64,000 bases of DNA from Hermatobates lingyangjiaoensis (Eukaryota; Arthropoda; Insecta; Hemiptera; Hermatobatidae). Position 1 is the stretch's first letter. Each line of letters starts with the position of its first letter. The position numbers were made by a program, and so were the translations under genes. The stretch covers positions 326,501-390,500 of the forward strand of contig JAPFBL010000237.1 of the NCBI GenBank assembly GCA_026182355.1. Direction: 5' to 3'. This document shows, piece after piece, positions 52,076 through 62,340 of this stretch. A model generated the notes under the pieces. That model saw nothing but the letters and a program-made list of their open reading frames with translations. It searched no databases and had not been told where the DNA came from.

Positions 52076-52729
52076 TTTGTAGATATGTAGTTTCTTTTTC
52101 ATGGCTGCAAGAATATAGAAGCCCAGCAACATTGGTTGCTCAGTGTATTTCATTATAAACTGGTCCAAAGTAAGAGATGAAGATGTTAAGTTAACTAGGT
52201 TCAATTTGCTCTGTAGCCCTAAGGAAGATGATATAAAAAAAGAATTAAAGACTGGTGTTTTCCTATCCTGACCAAGTCTTTGAGAAATGACCTGATTGAA
52301 GTCGGTTTGTTTTAGACGTGTAGGAGACAGAGGTAAGTAGAAATGGTATCTCGCTGATAGGGCAGTGTATTTTGGAGAGCAGGTGCTCGCCAGCCTGGTG
52401 AGATATCGACCCGTGACGTCAGTCGCCTCAATGGACCCCCACTCCCATCCCCTCCCTTTCAGTACGTCTGCAGGGCACATTCATAGTCCTTCACATTCAG
52501 CTATCCTACCACAACACAAGCTTGGGGGGCTACTATTACCTTTGGCTGTCTGCCAAAGCAATATTGAGTCTTTTATTTTCCTTAGACCCTTTGGTCAGTC
52601 AATGTACTTATAGCATTCGGCTTTTAAAATCAAAAGCTTTCTAGTGAAAGATCTGGCAACAAAAATAAAACTCAGACGAACCCCATTATCTGCAGCTTCA
52701 AGATCAGAAATATTATTGAACTGGGTAAA
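52076..52729. other. unique DNA with a GC-richer island
   Basis: 52370-52500 is C-rich (GGACCCCCACTCCCATCCCC). Short frames on both strands match nothing known to me. Confidence 0.45.
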
Positions 52730-53260
52730 TCGATAAAACAAAGTCCCCACACACAAAAAAACAAGCCTTCTTATTCTACTCATCTCGAACAATTCATGTT
52801 CATCGTCAGGTAAACTTCTACAATACAAATTACAAATAAGAACTTACAATAATAACAATAACGGTATACAATAAAATAAAAAAAAATGGCATACCCAATG
52901 GAAAGAGTGGAGGACCAAACAGTAATTAAATCATGTGAGATAGAGTGGGGAGGGGTAGTTAAGAGATAAGGTGACAAAGGAGTTGGGTATGCTTAAAACC
53001 AGTGGTGTGTTATAAATCAAGCCAGAAAATAGTATTTTAGAGGAAAAAAAGTATTTTTTTTGCATTTATCACATCTTATAAAAACAATTTGAGAAAGTTG
53101 AGATAATTTTGTCCATTCTATTGTACACAATTCCTGTCATTTTTGTAACTTTTAATTTGTATTGAAGAAGTTCACCTGAAGATGAACACGAACTGTTCGA
53201 AACGTGAAGGATAAAAAGGCTTCTTTTTTTGAGTGTGTAAACTTTGCTTTATTGATTTCG
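52730..53260. mobile_element. family P palindrome with ribozyme-like cores
   Basis: Minus core near 52780-52815: CUGACGA, U, GAACA/UGUUC stem, GAG where GAA is expected. Plus core at 53176: CUGAAGA, U, GAACA/UGUUC, GAAACGUGAAGG. Outer arms share AAGCCTTCTT and AAGGCTTCTT. Confidence 0.55.
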
Positions 53261-53600
53261 CGAGTATGAGTAAATACCATGTAGTTATGGATTGCACAAC
53301 TAATGATATTACTGCAGATTCAGTATACCATCTGACTCTGATATGTAACCAATCTACTCTCTTGTAATTGAGTAACTTTGCGTACGACATAGATGCTTAG
53401 TCCCTGAATTAGATGAATTATGCACATAATTGTCCCTAACTGTGAATTATGAAAATATAGGGGTTCATTGTTAGGTATGGAAACTTTGCATGTCCATCAT
53501 TTCCACTTTAGAGGTACGACTTGATGTAAATGCGATATCTGTCCTCAACAGTAGACCATGTTTTGTTTCATTAACAAGTTGCTATCAAATAGCAATCTAC
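53261..53600. other. AT-rich stretch, no gene seen
   Basis: Nothing recognised. Confidence 0.5.
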
Positions 53601-53606
53601 ACCAAC

Positions 53607-53690
53607 AAGTGACACAGAAGAGAATCAATCGTATCAAGAGAATCAATAATAGGATCACTATGATAGCCTTTATATATATATATATTTATG
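53607..53690 (+). repeat. second copy of the 52000-52075 repeat
   Basis: See 52000-52075; ends in (TA)n at about 53672. Confidence 0.72.
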
Positions 53691-54032
53691 TGAATTTGGG
53701 GAGCAATCCTTCTTTTATACATGTTTTGTTGAACGACCTTTGTACTGTGGCATGAATATATTTCATTCTCCATCTTTCAAGTTTTCTCACCTTTGTTTTA
53801 AATATTTCTGGTACTAAATATACTAGTTCTCCAAATGCCTTATTCTTTATAACTGACATGTTTTGGTCTCCTTGACCATCTTTTATATGAATATGATTAA
53901 CTCTGTCATGTCAGTTATAAAGAATAAAGCATTTGGAGGACTAGTATATTTAGTACCAGAAATATTTAAAGCAAAGGTGAGACAAATTGAAAGACAAAGG
54001 CCACAGTACAAAGGTCGTTCAACAAAACATAT
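53690..54032. mobile_element. family B PLE unit, decayed palindrome
   Basis: The plus arm codes for SVIKNKAFGGLVYLVPEIFK, AKVRQIE. The minus arm extends to FNKTC and a GLLPKF-like end. In the minus core GAAAC became AAAAC, and the plus core is deleted. Confidence 0.68.
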
Positions 54033-54142
54033 ACATAATATATATATATATATATATACCAATTAAAAGAAACGGTCCAGCGGACTTTTTTACAATAAAA
54101 TAAAAAAACGAAGGAAACACACAGAAAGACACAGACATAACT

Positions 54143-54180
54143 CACATCGATATTTCGACAATCGTCGTCATCAGGAGGTG
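54143..54180 (-). ncRNA. hammerhead-like ribozyme, family A (left end)
   Basis: Intact box, helix II and AUAUC; mirror of the motif at 56099-56136. Confidence 0.62.
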
Positions 54181-54788
54181 CGAAGAGCGAAGAGCGAAGA
54201 GTCCCGCAGGAAGACAGGGCGGTACTGAACTCGGAAACCGCAGCCAGTACCCCACCACTTACCACCAAGCGGGGGAAGGGAGGGAAGGAAATGAAGAGCC
54301 AAATTAAGACGTGAAAGGAACGAGTAAAAATTATAACTATAAAAAATTATAAAAAAGTAGATAAATCAAATTAAAATTAATAAAAATAATAAATAAAAAG
54401 TAAAATAATAAATAAATAAATAAAAAATAATAAATAAATCAAAATTTGTCCTTTAAGAGGTTAAGGTGATGTCTGCGGTCTTGGAGATTATTGCAGATAT
54501 TGTGAATACGGAGGGACAAGCATCGAGGTATAGACTTTTTAACATGGGATGGATGGCAACTATTGTAATGGAGGTACTGTTGGGAGTTGGTGGGTTTTAT
54601 ATGTACGGAAGTCAAGAAGTGTCCATTGTCTAAAGTAACGTCAACGTCAAGAAAGGTGATAAGTCTGTCGGAGATGTCGTAAGTGAAAGTGATGGAGGGG
54701 CAGAAATTTTGAAAGGAGTGTAGGAAAAGTTCTAAGTTATGTTTGCCATGGGGCCAAATGAAGAAAATATCATCAATAACAATAATAA

Positions 54789-55814
54789 TGGCCCCATGGC
54801 AAACATAACTTAGAACTTTTCCTACACTCCTTTCAAAATTTCTGCCCCTCCATCACTTTCACTTACGACATCTCCGACAGACTTATCACCTTTCTTGACG
54901 TTGACGTTACTTTAGACAATGGACACTTCTTGACTTCCGTACATATAAAACCCACCAACTCCCAACAGTACCTCCATTACAATAGTTGCCATCCATCCCA
55001 TGTTAAAAAGTCTATACCTCGATCCTTGTCCCTCCGTATTCACAATATCTGCAATAATCTCCAAGACCGCAGACATCACCTTAACCTCTTAAAGGACAAA
55101 TTTTCTGAACGAGGCTATCCTCGCTCCTTCATTGATAGTCGTGTTTTACCGGCTGACATCTCCCACCAACCCAGACCCAAGAGGGATAGAAGTAACACTT
55201 CCTTCTTCCTGACAACCTACTTCCCTGGCGCTTATAAGCTTCGTGCTGTTATTAAGGAGTCTTTTCCGATTCTGTCTACTTCTACTTCTACTTCTTCCAT
55301 CTTTAATCACCCCCCTTCTATTTCCTACCGTAAACCTGCCAATCTAAAAAGCATTTTCTCTCATATTTCCCCTCAGCCTTCCAATCCTGTTCCTGGAATG
55401 AAACAATGTGGACGCCGTGGCTGTCAAACTTGCCTGATTGTTAATCCTAATCCTTCCTTCGATTCCCCTCTCCACCATAGTTCCTACCCGGTTCAGGTCA
55501 ATTCCTCCTGTACCTCGAGCAACTGTGTTTACCGACTGGATTGCACTCAGTGTGACTCCTTTTACGTTGGCTTAACTTCTAATAAGTTGAGCCTTCGTAT
55601 GAATGGTCATAGGGCTTCAGTCGGTCAACGCAGTAACTATCCTGTAGCCATCCATGCGAACTCGCATGGACTCAGTTTCAATGACTGTTTCAGGGTTCAG
55701 ATCCTGAAACAGATCCCCGAATCCAACAATAAAGTTACCCTAAGAGCTTCAGAGGAGGCATACATATGCTTACTTGATGCTCGCTCTTCCCCCGGACTCA
55801 ACCTCAACCGATAA
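54789..55814 (+). pseudogene. PLE RT C-terminal part and GIY-YIG endonuclease
   Basis: 341 codons open from the hairpin loop: WPHGKHNLELFLHSFQNF (just after RT motif C, which is missing), RLITFLDVDVTL, KPTNSQQYLHYNSCHPSHVK, KKSIPRSLSLRIHNICNNLQ, the Cys cluster CGRRGCQTC, SCTSSNCVYRLDCTQCDSFY, VGLTSNKLSLRMNGHRAS (helix Arg kept), TLRASEEAYICLLDARSSPG, stop. It is colinear with residues 593-938 of the long copy at 6802-9618. Without motifs A to C it cannot encode a polymerase; the endonuclease domain looks intact. A possible TTG start at 54930 lies inside the homologous region and is not meaningful. Confidence 0.9.
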
Positions 55815-56098
55815 TTTATTTATGATTTATTTATTATGTTTTATTTATTTATTTATTATTTTTTATTTATTTATTTATTATTTTACTTTTTATTTATTAT
55901 TTTTATTAATTTTAATTTGATTTATCTACTTTTTTATAATTTTTTATAGTTATAATTTTTACTCGTTCCTTTTACGTCTTAATTTGGCTCTTCATTTCCT
56001 TCCCTCCCTTCCCCCGCTTGGTGGTAAGTGGTGGGGTACTGGCTGCGGTTTCCGAGTTCAGTACTGCCCTGTCTTCCTGCGGGACTCTTCGCTCTTCG

Positions 56099-56136
56099 CA
56101 CCTCCTGATGACGACGATTGTCGAAATATCGATGTG
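56099..56136 (+). ncRNA. hammerhead-like ribozyme, family A (right end)
   Basis: CACCUC/GAUGUG; CUGAUGA; extra C; GAC/GUC; GAA; AUAU; C17. Downstream of the PLE 3' UTR, ahead of (TA)n at 56183-56239. Confidence 0.63.
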
Positions 56137-56180
56137 AGTTATGTCTGTGTCTTTCTGTGTGTTTCCTTCGTTTTTTATTT

Positions 56181-56182
<2 letters not shown>

Positions 56183-56239
<57 letters not shown>
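56183..56239. repeat. (TA)n microsatellite
   Basis: 3' border of the family A PLE. Confidence 0.97.
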
Positions 56240-56241
<2 letters not shown>

Positions 56242-56355
56242 CACAGGAAAGAGAAAAACAAATAAAGACACACATAAAAGACTCACAACTATTATTTCGA
56301 CAGTCGTCGTCATCGGGCAGAAGTAGTCCTTTTGAGTAGCTGAAGCTAACTCTAC
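56240..56355 (-). mobile_element. family F PLE terminal unit
   Basis: CCGAUGA box, GAC/GUC helix II, GAAAUAAU; between (TA)n tracts. Confidence 0.68.
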
Positions 56356-56380
56356 ATATATATATATATATATATATATG

Positions 56381-56518
56381 ATCAGACCACAATAAGAAAT
56401 GGGAAAACAAGACTAAGATCTTTCAACCGTAACAGGCGGTCCCATCAGAGTCAAAAACCCAACTGATTGTTGTTTTGATTGATTGTTGTTTCACGTGTTT
56501 ATGTGAAATCTCTTTATC
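56381..56518 (-). mobile_element. family I unit, core partly deleted
   Basis: Near consensus through AACCGTAACAGGCGGT, then the CUGACGAAGA box is replaced by a short CCATCAG segment. Confidence 0.6.
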
Positions 56519-56529
56519 GATGTATATAT

Positions 56530-56641
56530 ATACATTAACAACATAGGAAAGAACACGGGAACCACCATCACTCACTTTGATATTTCGACATCCGTCGTCA
56601 TCGGGAAGAAGTGCGAAGTACTCGCCTTGAGAAGCAAACTG

Positions 56642-56644
<3 letters not shown>
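56530..56644 (-). mobile_element. family G PLE terminal unit
   Basis: CCGAUGA box, GAC..GUC, GAAAUAUC (minus). Flanked by a (CT)n tract instead of (TA)n on one side. Confidence 0.65.
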
Positions 56645-56698
<54 letters not shown>

Positions 56699-56718
56699 CC
56701 TCTCTCCCTCTCTCTCCA
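56645..56718. repeat. (CT)n microsatellite
   Basis: CTCTCT with a few CC interruptions. Confidence 0.95.
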
Positions 56719-57185
56719 GGACTTGGTCAGTTCTTCAGGTTTAAGCTAAACTCTCATTTCTAACGTTTTAGTTTTTGTTTAAAACCATTTTCATATACCT
56801 ACAAAACAAAGTAGCTATAAGAAATCATTCAATCATTCAAAAATGAAACATAAATAAATAGCGCAGTTCGTTAGAAATAAGAAATAATAACAGAATGATT
56901 GACAATAGGTTACTGAGAGAACTTACAAAAAAGATAATAAAAAATAAAATATTATAAAAATGTTTATACTTCATTAAGTTCTCTCACTAAACTACTATCA
57001 AAACTACTACTGGCATTTCTTATTTGTAACTAATTGCCCTTTTTATGTAGATTTGCTTTTTGAATGATTGAATTATTTCATATATTTCCTCTGTCTTGTA
57101 GGCCTATGAAAAAGTTTTTAAACAAAAACTGAAACGTTGGAAATGAGAGTTTAGCTTGAACTTGTAGAACTGACCAAGTCCTGTT
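56718..57185. mobile_element. family O unit, palindrome
   Basis: Ends AGGACTTGGTCAGTTCT and inverse. The plus strand near 57107 reads UAUGAAAAAG, a stem, then GAAACGUUGG. Confidence 0.65.
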
Positions 57186-57689
57186 AATATTTAATGTAGT
57201 TTATATTTAAAGTAAATGGCTTATATTAGATATCTAACGTTTAATGTATATTATTATATTTCCATTTAATAAAATACACTAATAATAATTCATATCGAGT
57301 TTATATATTATTTAAAATTGACAAAATGTTTAAATTCGGTTTAAATTAACTTGATTGAACCATACGAGGAATGAAATTTAGCACTTAATAACAGTGAGCC
57401 AGTATTTATTTGAGACTAAATAACGAGTTCCAAGTTCAATATCATCGATTTAATAACATTGGTCGTAAATACGTTTTCCTTTTCATGAGATTGCTAATAA
57501 CATAGTTAATTCATTGATGGTAGAAATAAATTTTGTTTTTATTTTCCTGAAAAAGGATTAATATTGTTTACTGAATTCTAGTTGAAGGAATTTAATTAAA
57601 TAAATAGTGTAATTAATGATTTTGATTGTCTTTTTACTTTATTTGTTATATATCCTCTCTGAAGTGGTTTCGTGCTGAAGGACGCCCTT
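57186..57689. other. AT-rich stretch, no gene seen
   Basis: Nothing recognised. Confidence 0.5.
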
Positions 57690-57908
57690 AGGATAACTGC
57701 ATCATCTACGGAATCACTAGTCACAGACTGCGGTCTCCAAACCAAGCGACGGTTGGGGAGACTGCAAGTGCGCTATGTGTTCCTATCTCTACTCTCCTGA
57801 AGACGGTTCAACCGAAAATTAGAAACTCTGAGTATCTTTGTCCCTTTACTTTGTATCTATAGTTTACTTTGAAACGTTTGTTTTCCTTTTTTGAATGTTT
57901 TTCTGGTG

Positions 57909-57910
<2 letters not shown>
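57690..57910 (+). mobile_element. family D PLE terminal unit
   Basis: CUGAAGA at 57797-57803, extra C, helix II GGU/ACC, GAA, AAUU, A17. Helix I CUC at 57794-57796 has a partner GAA instead of GAG. Confidence 0.66.

Positions 57911-57967
<57 letters not shown>
57911..57967. repeat. (TA)n microsatellite
   Basis: Joins a family D unit to a PLE endonuclease fragment. Confidence 0.97.
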
Positions 57968-57969
<2 letters not shown>

Positions 57970-57970
<1 letters not shown>

Positions 57971-58227
57971 CATTCTACATTGGTATGACTTCTACCAAGC
58001 TCAATGAGCGTTTGAACAACCATAGAGCTTCGGTCGGTCAGCGCAAACAGCTTCCTGTAGCTATCCATGCCAACAGCCATAACCTTTCTTTTAATGACTG
58101 CTTTTCTGTTCAAATCATTAAGCTAGTGACCACTGATGACCGTAGTTTGACATTAAGAGCGTCTGAGGAGGCCCACATATGGTTATTGGGGGCCCGATCA
58201 GATCCCGGTTTAAATCAGAAGCGTTAA
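57970..58227 (+). pseudogene. PLE GIY-YIG endonuclease C-terminus, YIGM subfamily
   Basis: 85 codons open from the (TA)n: AFYIGMTSTKLNERLNNHRA (GIY-YIG core with helix Arg), SVGQRKQLPVAIHANSHNLS, TLRASEEAHIWLLGARSDPG, then NQKR and the stop. The first part of the domain and the whole RT are lost. A Met at 57985 is inside the motif and not a real start. Different subfamily from 15104 and 27181. Confidence 0.83.
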
Positions 58228-58676
58228 CTTTTATTTGTTTTTCCTTTTATTTTTAACTTATATATTCATATTCATATATATATATATATTTTTTATTTTA
58301 TTATTATATATTTTTTTTCCCTTTTTTTATTATATATATTTTTTTCATTTTATTTATTTATTTTTATTTTTTTTTATTATTTCCTTTTTTATAATTTTTA
58401 ATTTATAATTTATAATTTTATAATTTTATCTATTGTTTTTGCTTTCTCCGTTCTCCGACGTTTAGTGCCTAGCTCCTTTTTTACGCTAGTGCTGCTCTCT
58501 TCGGTTGACTCTTTATTTCTTCATTCGCGCTCCGTTCTTCGACGTGGGGAGATCTCTCTCACTTCGTCCTCTCTACTAGTCTACTCTCCTGATGACGAAC
58601 AACAGTTCGAAATATTGAATTCTGTAAGTTTTCTTTGTATTCTCTTTTCTGTGTCGTGCTTTGTGTAATTTAAATT
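58228..58676 (+). mobile_element. PLE 3' UTR plus family E terminal unit
   Basis: Very T-rich UTR (58228-58440), then the family E unit with CUGAUGA at 58589-58595, extra C, GAAC/GUUC, GAAAUAUU. This ties family E to the YIGM subfamily. Confidence 0.78.
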
Positions 58677-58685
58677 TATATATAT

Positions 58686-58717
<32 letters not shown>

Positions 58718-58718
58718 A

Positions 58719-58896
58719 AATAAAAAACGAAGGAAACACACAGAAAGACACAGACATAACTCACATCGATATTTCGACAATCGTCGTCATCAGGAGGTGC
58801 GAAGAGCGAAGAGCGAAGAGTCCCGCAGGAAGACAGGGCGGTACTCTTTATTTTCTTTCCGAATAAAGAAAAAAGTCCGCTGGACCGTTTCTTTTA

Positions 58897-58902
<6 letters not shown>
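58719..58902 (-). mobile_element. family A PLE unit, rearranged
   Basis: Motif 58762-58799 (minus) is intact. The far side joins an inverted tail piece (GTCCGCTGGACCGTTTCTTT, plus strand) that ends in (TA)n. Confidence 0.7.
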
Positions 58903-58936
<34 letters not shown>

Positions 58937-58940
<4 letters not shown>

Positions 58941-59155
58941 AATTTGATGGCAGATTCTGCATTCACGATTCTCCTACTTATAGCTTCTATTTTCCTTACA
59001 AAAGAAGGAACGACCCAGCAGCCCGCCAAACCAGAGAAACGTTGAAGTATAGGCGTCAACTGGTTAAAAGACAGCTTTCTATCAAGAATGAAGAACTTAT
59101 TAAACTCTATACATGCTTGAAAGAGGACTTGCTGCCGAAATACATTAATATATAT
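58937..59155. mobile_element. family V-like N-terminal segments, inverted
   Basis: Minus strand: PSFVRKIEAISRRIVNAESA, IKFNN to (TA)n. Plus strand: YRRQLVKRQLSIKNEEL, CLKEDLLPKYIN to (TA)n. Confidence 0.62.
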
Positions 59156-59162
59156 ATATATA

Positions 59163-59325
59163 TAAGGATATCACATAAACACGTGAAATAACAATCAATG
59201 ATCAAACTACAATAAGAAATGGGAAAACAAGACTAAGATCAGCTGGGTTTTTGACTCTGACGAAGACTGTTTGTTACGGTTGAAAGATCTTAGTATTGTT
59301 TTCCCATTTCTTATTGTGGTTTCAT
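59163..59325 (+). mobile_element. family I unit, partly collapsed palindrome
   Basis: Plus motif 59253-59294 (GACU, CUGACGA, GAAAGAUCUUAGU). The left arm is truncated after AAGACTAAGATC. Confidence 0.66.
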
Positions 59326-59328
59326 CCA

Positions 59329-59330
<2 letters not shown>

Positions 59331-59383
<53 letters not shown>
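59331..59383. repeat. (TA)n microsatellite
   Basis: Pure TA run. Confidence 0.97.
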
Positions 59384-59387
<4 letters not shown>

Positions 59388-59678
59388 ATTGTTTTCTTGA
59401 CAACAAATACCAATAAACACTTTTTCCTCTTCTTGGAATTTGGTCAGAGTTAATATATGGAATCACCTTTTTTCTAATGTTTCGTCTTTATTTAAGACAT
59501 TCTCGGGGCTTTAAATCAAGGCTAGCTTCTAATACCGTACCAACAACCAACTTTGGTTCGGTATTAGAAGCTAGCCTTGATTTATAGCCCTGAGGATGTC
59601 TTAAGATAAAGACGAAACGTTGGTGAAAAGGTGATTCCATATAATAACTTTGACCGAATTCTAATAAGAAGAAAAAGT
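59384..59678. mobile_element. family M unit, palindrome
   Basis: Arms share AGCTAGCCTTGATTT and TACCGAACC-like centre sequence. The plus motif is intact (59587-59624); the minus motif has CCGAGAA and is dead. Confidence 0.7.
59587..59624 (+). ncRNA. hammerhead-like ribozyme, family M
   Basis: Helix I GCC/GGU; CUGAGGA; extra U; GUCUU..AAGAC region (GUCUUAAGAUAAAGAC); GAA; ACGU; U17. Confidence 0.65.
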
Positions 59679-59924
59679 ATATATATTATAGTAGTTATTG
59701 TTTTGGAGGTATCCTCGCAGAATTGTTTTGTAATATGCTTATCTGTTTAAAATTTTGTTTGGCTTTAATAATTAATAATAAGTAATTATGTGTAAAAAAC
59801 ACATGGTTTCTTTTAAAAACAATAACACTATCTATTTTTTGATCCTATTGTTGTTTTCCTTTTACTTTATTTAGTATTTTGTGGTTTGTTTTTTTTTTGT
59901 TTTCTGTTAGTTGATGTTCCGTGA

Positions 59925-60060
59925 ATGTATTTCTTTTCACTAATTATGTCGTTAATAAATTATTTTTAGCCAAAGAAAATTCTAAACAATTTTTGGTGAA
60001 ACGTCAGCGTATATACAGGAGTGTCATTTCTTTAGAACAAAAGTCCTCAAGAAACCGAGT
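59925..60060 (+). mobile_element. family N-like relic
   Basis: GCCAAAGAAAATTC and TTTTTGGTGAAACGTCAGCG align with the family N core but with several changes. Confidence 0.45.
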
Positions 60061-60234
60061 TTTAAACTGTATAGAAATATCTATAAATTTTATAATATCG
60101 GGGTGTTCAGATTAGTATGTAAAGATTGTGAGTAAATATACATAGAGTAAACAGAGAGAATGCTAAAACAAAGATTTAATGAGCACTTTAACGATTACCT
60201 TCATACAAACAAAGTTAATTATAGGAAGCTACTA

Positions 60235-60655
60235 ACTAAATATTGACATGAAAATGACAGTATGGAAATTTAAGCAGGATTATCATATACCCGAATAGAA
60301 GAAAGCATAAATAAAAAAAATATATTTGATATCTAATTAATGAAGTAATTAACCTATAAAATAAAATTAATTTTAAACGTATAGTAGTAGTAGTAGTAAA
60401 CACTGTAGTGCTACAAGGGAACACACATAGACCGAACATTGGGCTCTTTGTGATACCACACGATGAAGATTGATTTTACTTTGGGAGTCCTACATTTTGC
60501 CTAACTCAAGTGTATTTAGAGTAAGGATCATTAACGAGTACCTTACATTATACAGGCTTGAACCTGACAGCTAAACATCCTATCCGAGGGATGAAGTACT
60601 CAGATTTATTCACCTCCCACGTGAATGAATCGAGAACCAGAGTAGGTATGGAACC
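60235..60655 (-). mobile_element. SINE inside a larger repeated segment, copy 2
   Basis: SINE body 60402-60655 (minus), with the tRNA-like head cut short. The left flank 60235-60400 matches 19302-19455. Confidence 0.72.
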
Positions 60656-60850
60656 TGTTTTGACTTTATATGTGTTCCTAAGCCTTTCGGCCATATAACC
60701 ACCAAAAAATTAAATCAGGTCGACTAGTTTAACATGCTGCCCTTTAGCCACTTTAGATTACTCCGAAGTGCCCGAGGTGACCACGCGGAGGCGGGCCTGC
60801 GCGATACTACGTCGCGCATCAATACTTACTTCACGCATCAGTATCAGGTC
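60656..60850 (+). repeat. unclassified repeat R2, copy 1
   Basis: CTAAGCCTTTCGGCCATA and GTGCCCGAGGTGACCACGCG match the insertion at 61877-62107. Confidence 0.6.
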
Positions 60851-61814
60851 AGCGTACTCAAATCGAGGAAAAAAAACAATTTGCCTGATACTTAACTTAT
60901 AACCTTACGAGCAGGGAAAAAAAAGGGGGGAGTTTTCATTTTACTCGACTCCCTTTGGTCACTGCCGGGAATGCAAGCACTCTTTCCAATTTTCCTATGT
61001 CATACACGTACTCGAGGAATGAGGCTCGGTACTTATCAATGAAGGCCTTTTTGTACACACTTGCTACAAACATTCCCGTATCAAGCATGAACTTCCACCG
61101 TAGCAAGGAAAAACCGTAGTAGGTATGGAACCACTAGTACAGAGACGTTAACTACTAAGCTAATCTGTCACTATTTTTAAACGGTAACATACTTAAAAAA
61201 AAAGCAACGAAGCGGTCTTCCAGTACAGTAAATATTAGAATATCTAAAGTGATCGGCTCATACTTTGCCTTATGTAAAATTTATTATTAAAATAAGTGAC
61301 AATAATGAAGCCTTCTCAATTTTGTAGATCATAGCAAAACTGTTAGAGTTGGAACAAAGTACATATATTTAAATAATATGACTTTAAATAATGTGTTTTT
61401 AAATTACATATATATATATATATGTTAATGTTATTGATAAAAACAAGTTTTCTTTTTCGGTCATACGAATTTAAGTTAAAGTTATAAATGGGTAAGCTGT
61501 AAACAAGAGTTTTCGTTTCGGTTCACGAAATCCCAAACTCTAATACAACTTTCCTTTCCGCTTCTAAATCCTGAGAACTTTTCGCATTAAGCGGCTTGTT
61601 TTAATCCTTCTTGTCCCCACTATTTAACTGATATTCATATTTAGACCAGGAGAAAACAAAAAAAAATTACTACTTATGCTGCTGGATTTGTTGTTATAGT
61701 TAATAATGGCGCTGAAATACGGATTTCTTGTATTAGTTCGTACTACGATAACTAAATATGCAGTTAGAGGTTTGTTTTTTAGGAATTCATCTATTCATAT
61801 TTTAAGTTAAATGA
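60851..61814. other. AT-rich stretch, no gene seen
   Basis: A segment at 60940-61130 is GC-richer and may continue repeat R2. Otherwise nothing recognised. Confidence 0.45.
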
Positions 61815-62340
61815 AGATGAAGAAGCATAAAGAAGTTAAAAATGCATACTTACGGACTCTTTTTTTTTGTTTGAACCTGGTTTGGTATTATATTGCGTAC
61901 CTGGGCCTTTTCGGCCATACCGCAGAAATATTATGACAAACCAGGCCGATGCTTTTTTGCGTGAAAGCTCTTTAGCCGTATCCCAGTGGCACTAATACCT
62001 AAGTAGGGTAGCCAGTCACTGGGATTTGCCCGAGGTGGACCACGCGGAGGCGAGCTTCCACGACCCCACATCACGACTAGGTTCCACTGGTCTGTGGACC
62101 TTTAGGGGAGATTTTTTGGTTTGAACCGTCTTGAGGAGAGATAAGAGAGGGTAACCAAGCGCACTGGCACAGAGACCGTCTCCAACCATTGTTGACCATT
62201 TTTGTTGCGTATCCAAGAATCTCTGTACCAGTGGGCTTGGTTACCCTCTCTTATCACTCCTGAAGACGGTTCAAACCAAAAATAGAAGCCATAAGTGTGT
62301 ACTTTTCATTTCATTATGTTTCTTCAGCTACATTGAACTT
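61815..62340. mobile_element. family D palindrome interrupted by R2
   Basis: The left arm is split by R2 near 61877. The right arm (62225-62330) has CUGAAGA at 62259-62265, but CAAA replaces GAAA after helix II. Confidence 0.66.
61877..62107 (+). repeat. unclassified repeat R2, inserted copy with target duplication
   Basis: About 230 bp, flanked on both sides by a TTTTTT-GTTTGAACC sequence that occurs once in other family D units. Contains GCCTTTTCGGCCATACCG and GGTGGACCACGCGGAGGCG. Confidence 0.65.

Larger units (their letters stand above)
54060..56182. mobile_element. family A PLE copy with inverted partial duplicate
   Basis: The right half (plus) holds RT end, endonuclease, UTR and ribozyme unit. 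The left half is an inverted copy of the terminal unit and UTR (54060-54440) joined to an inverted RT segment (54441-54756), without the endonuclease. Arms 54441-54756 and 54789-55104 (316 bp each) form a hairpin with a 32-nt loop. Confidence 0.85.

Noticed and set aside
52061..52480. 139-codon minus-strand frame as a host exon
   Set aside because: No motif or domain recognised, and part of it covers a repeat shared with 53607-53690.
53176..53212. Family P as an active hammerhead
   Set aside because: Helix II is good, but position 17 would be G, which does not allow cleavage in the usual register, and the partner arm has GAG for GAA.
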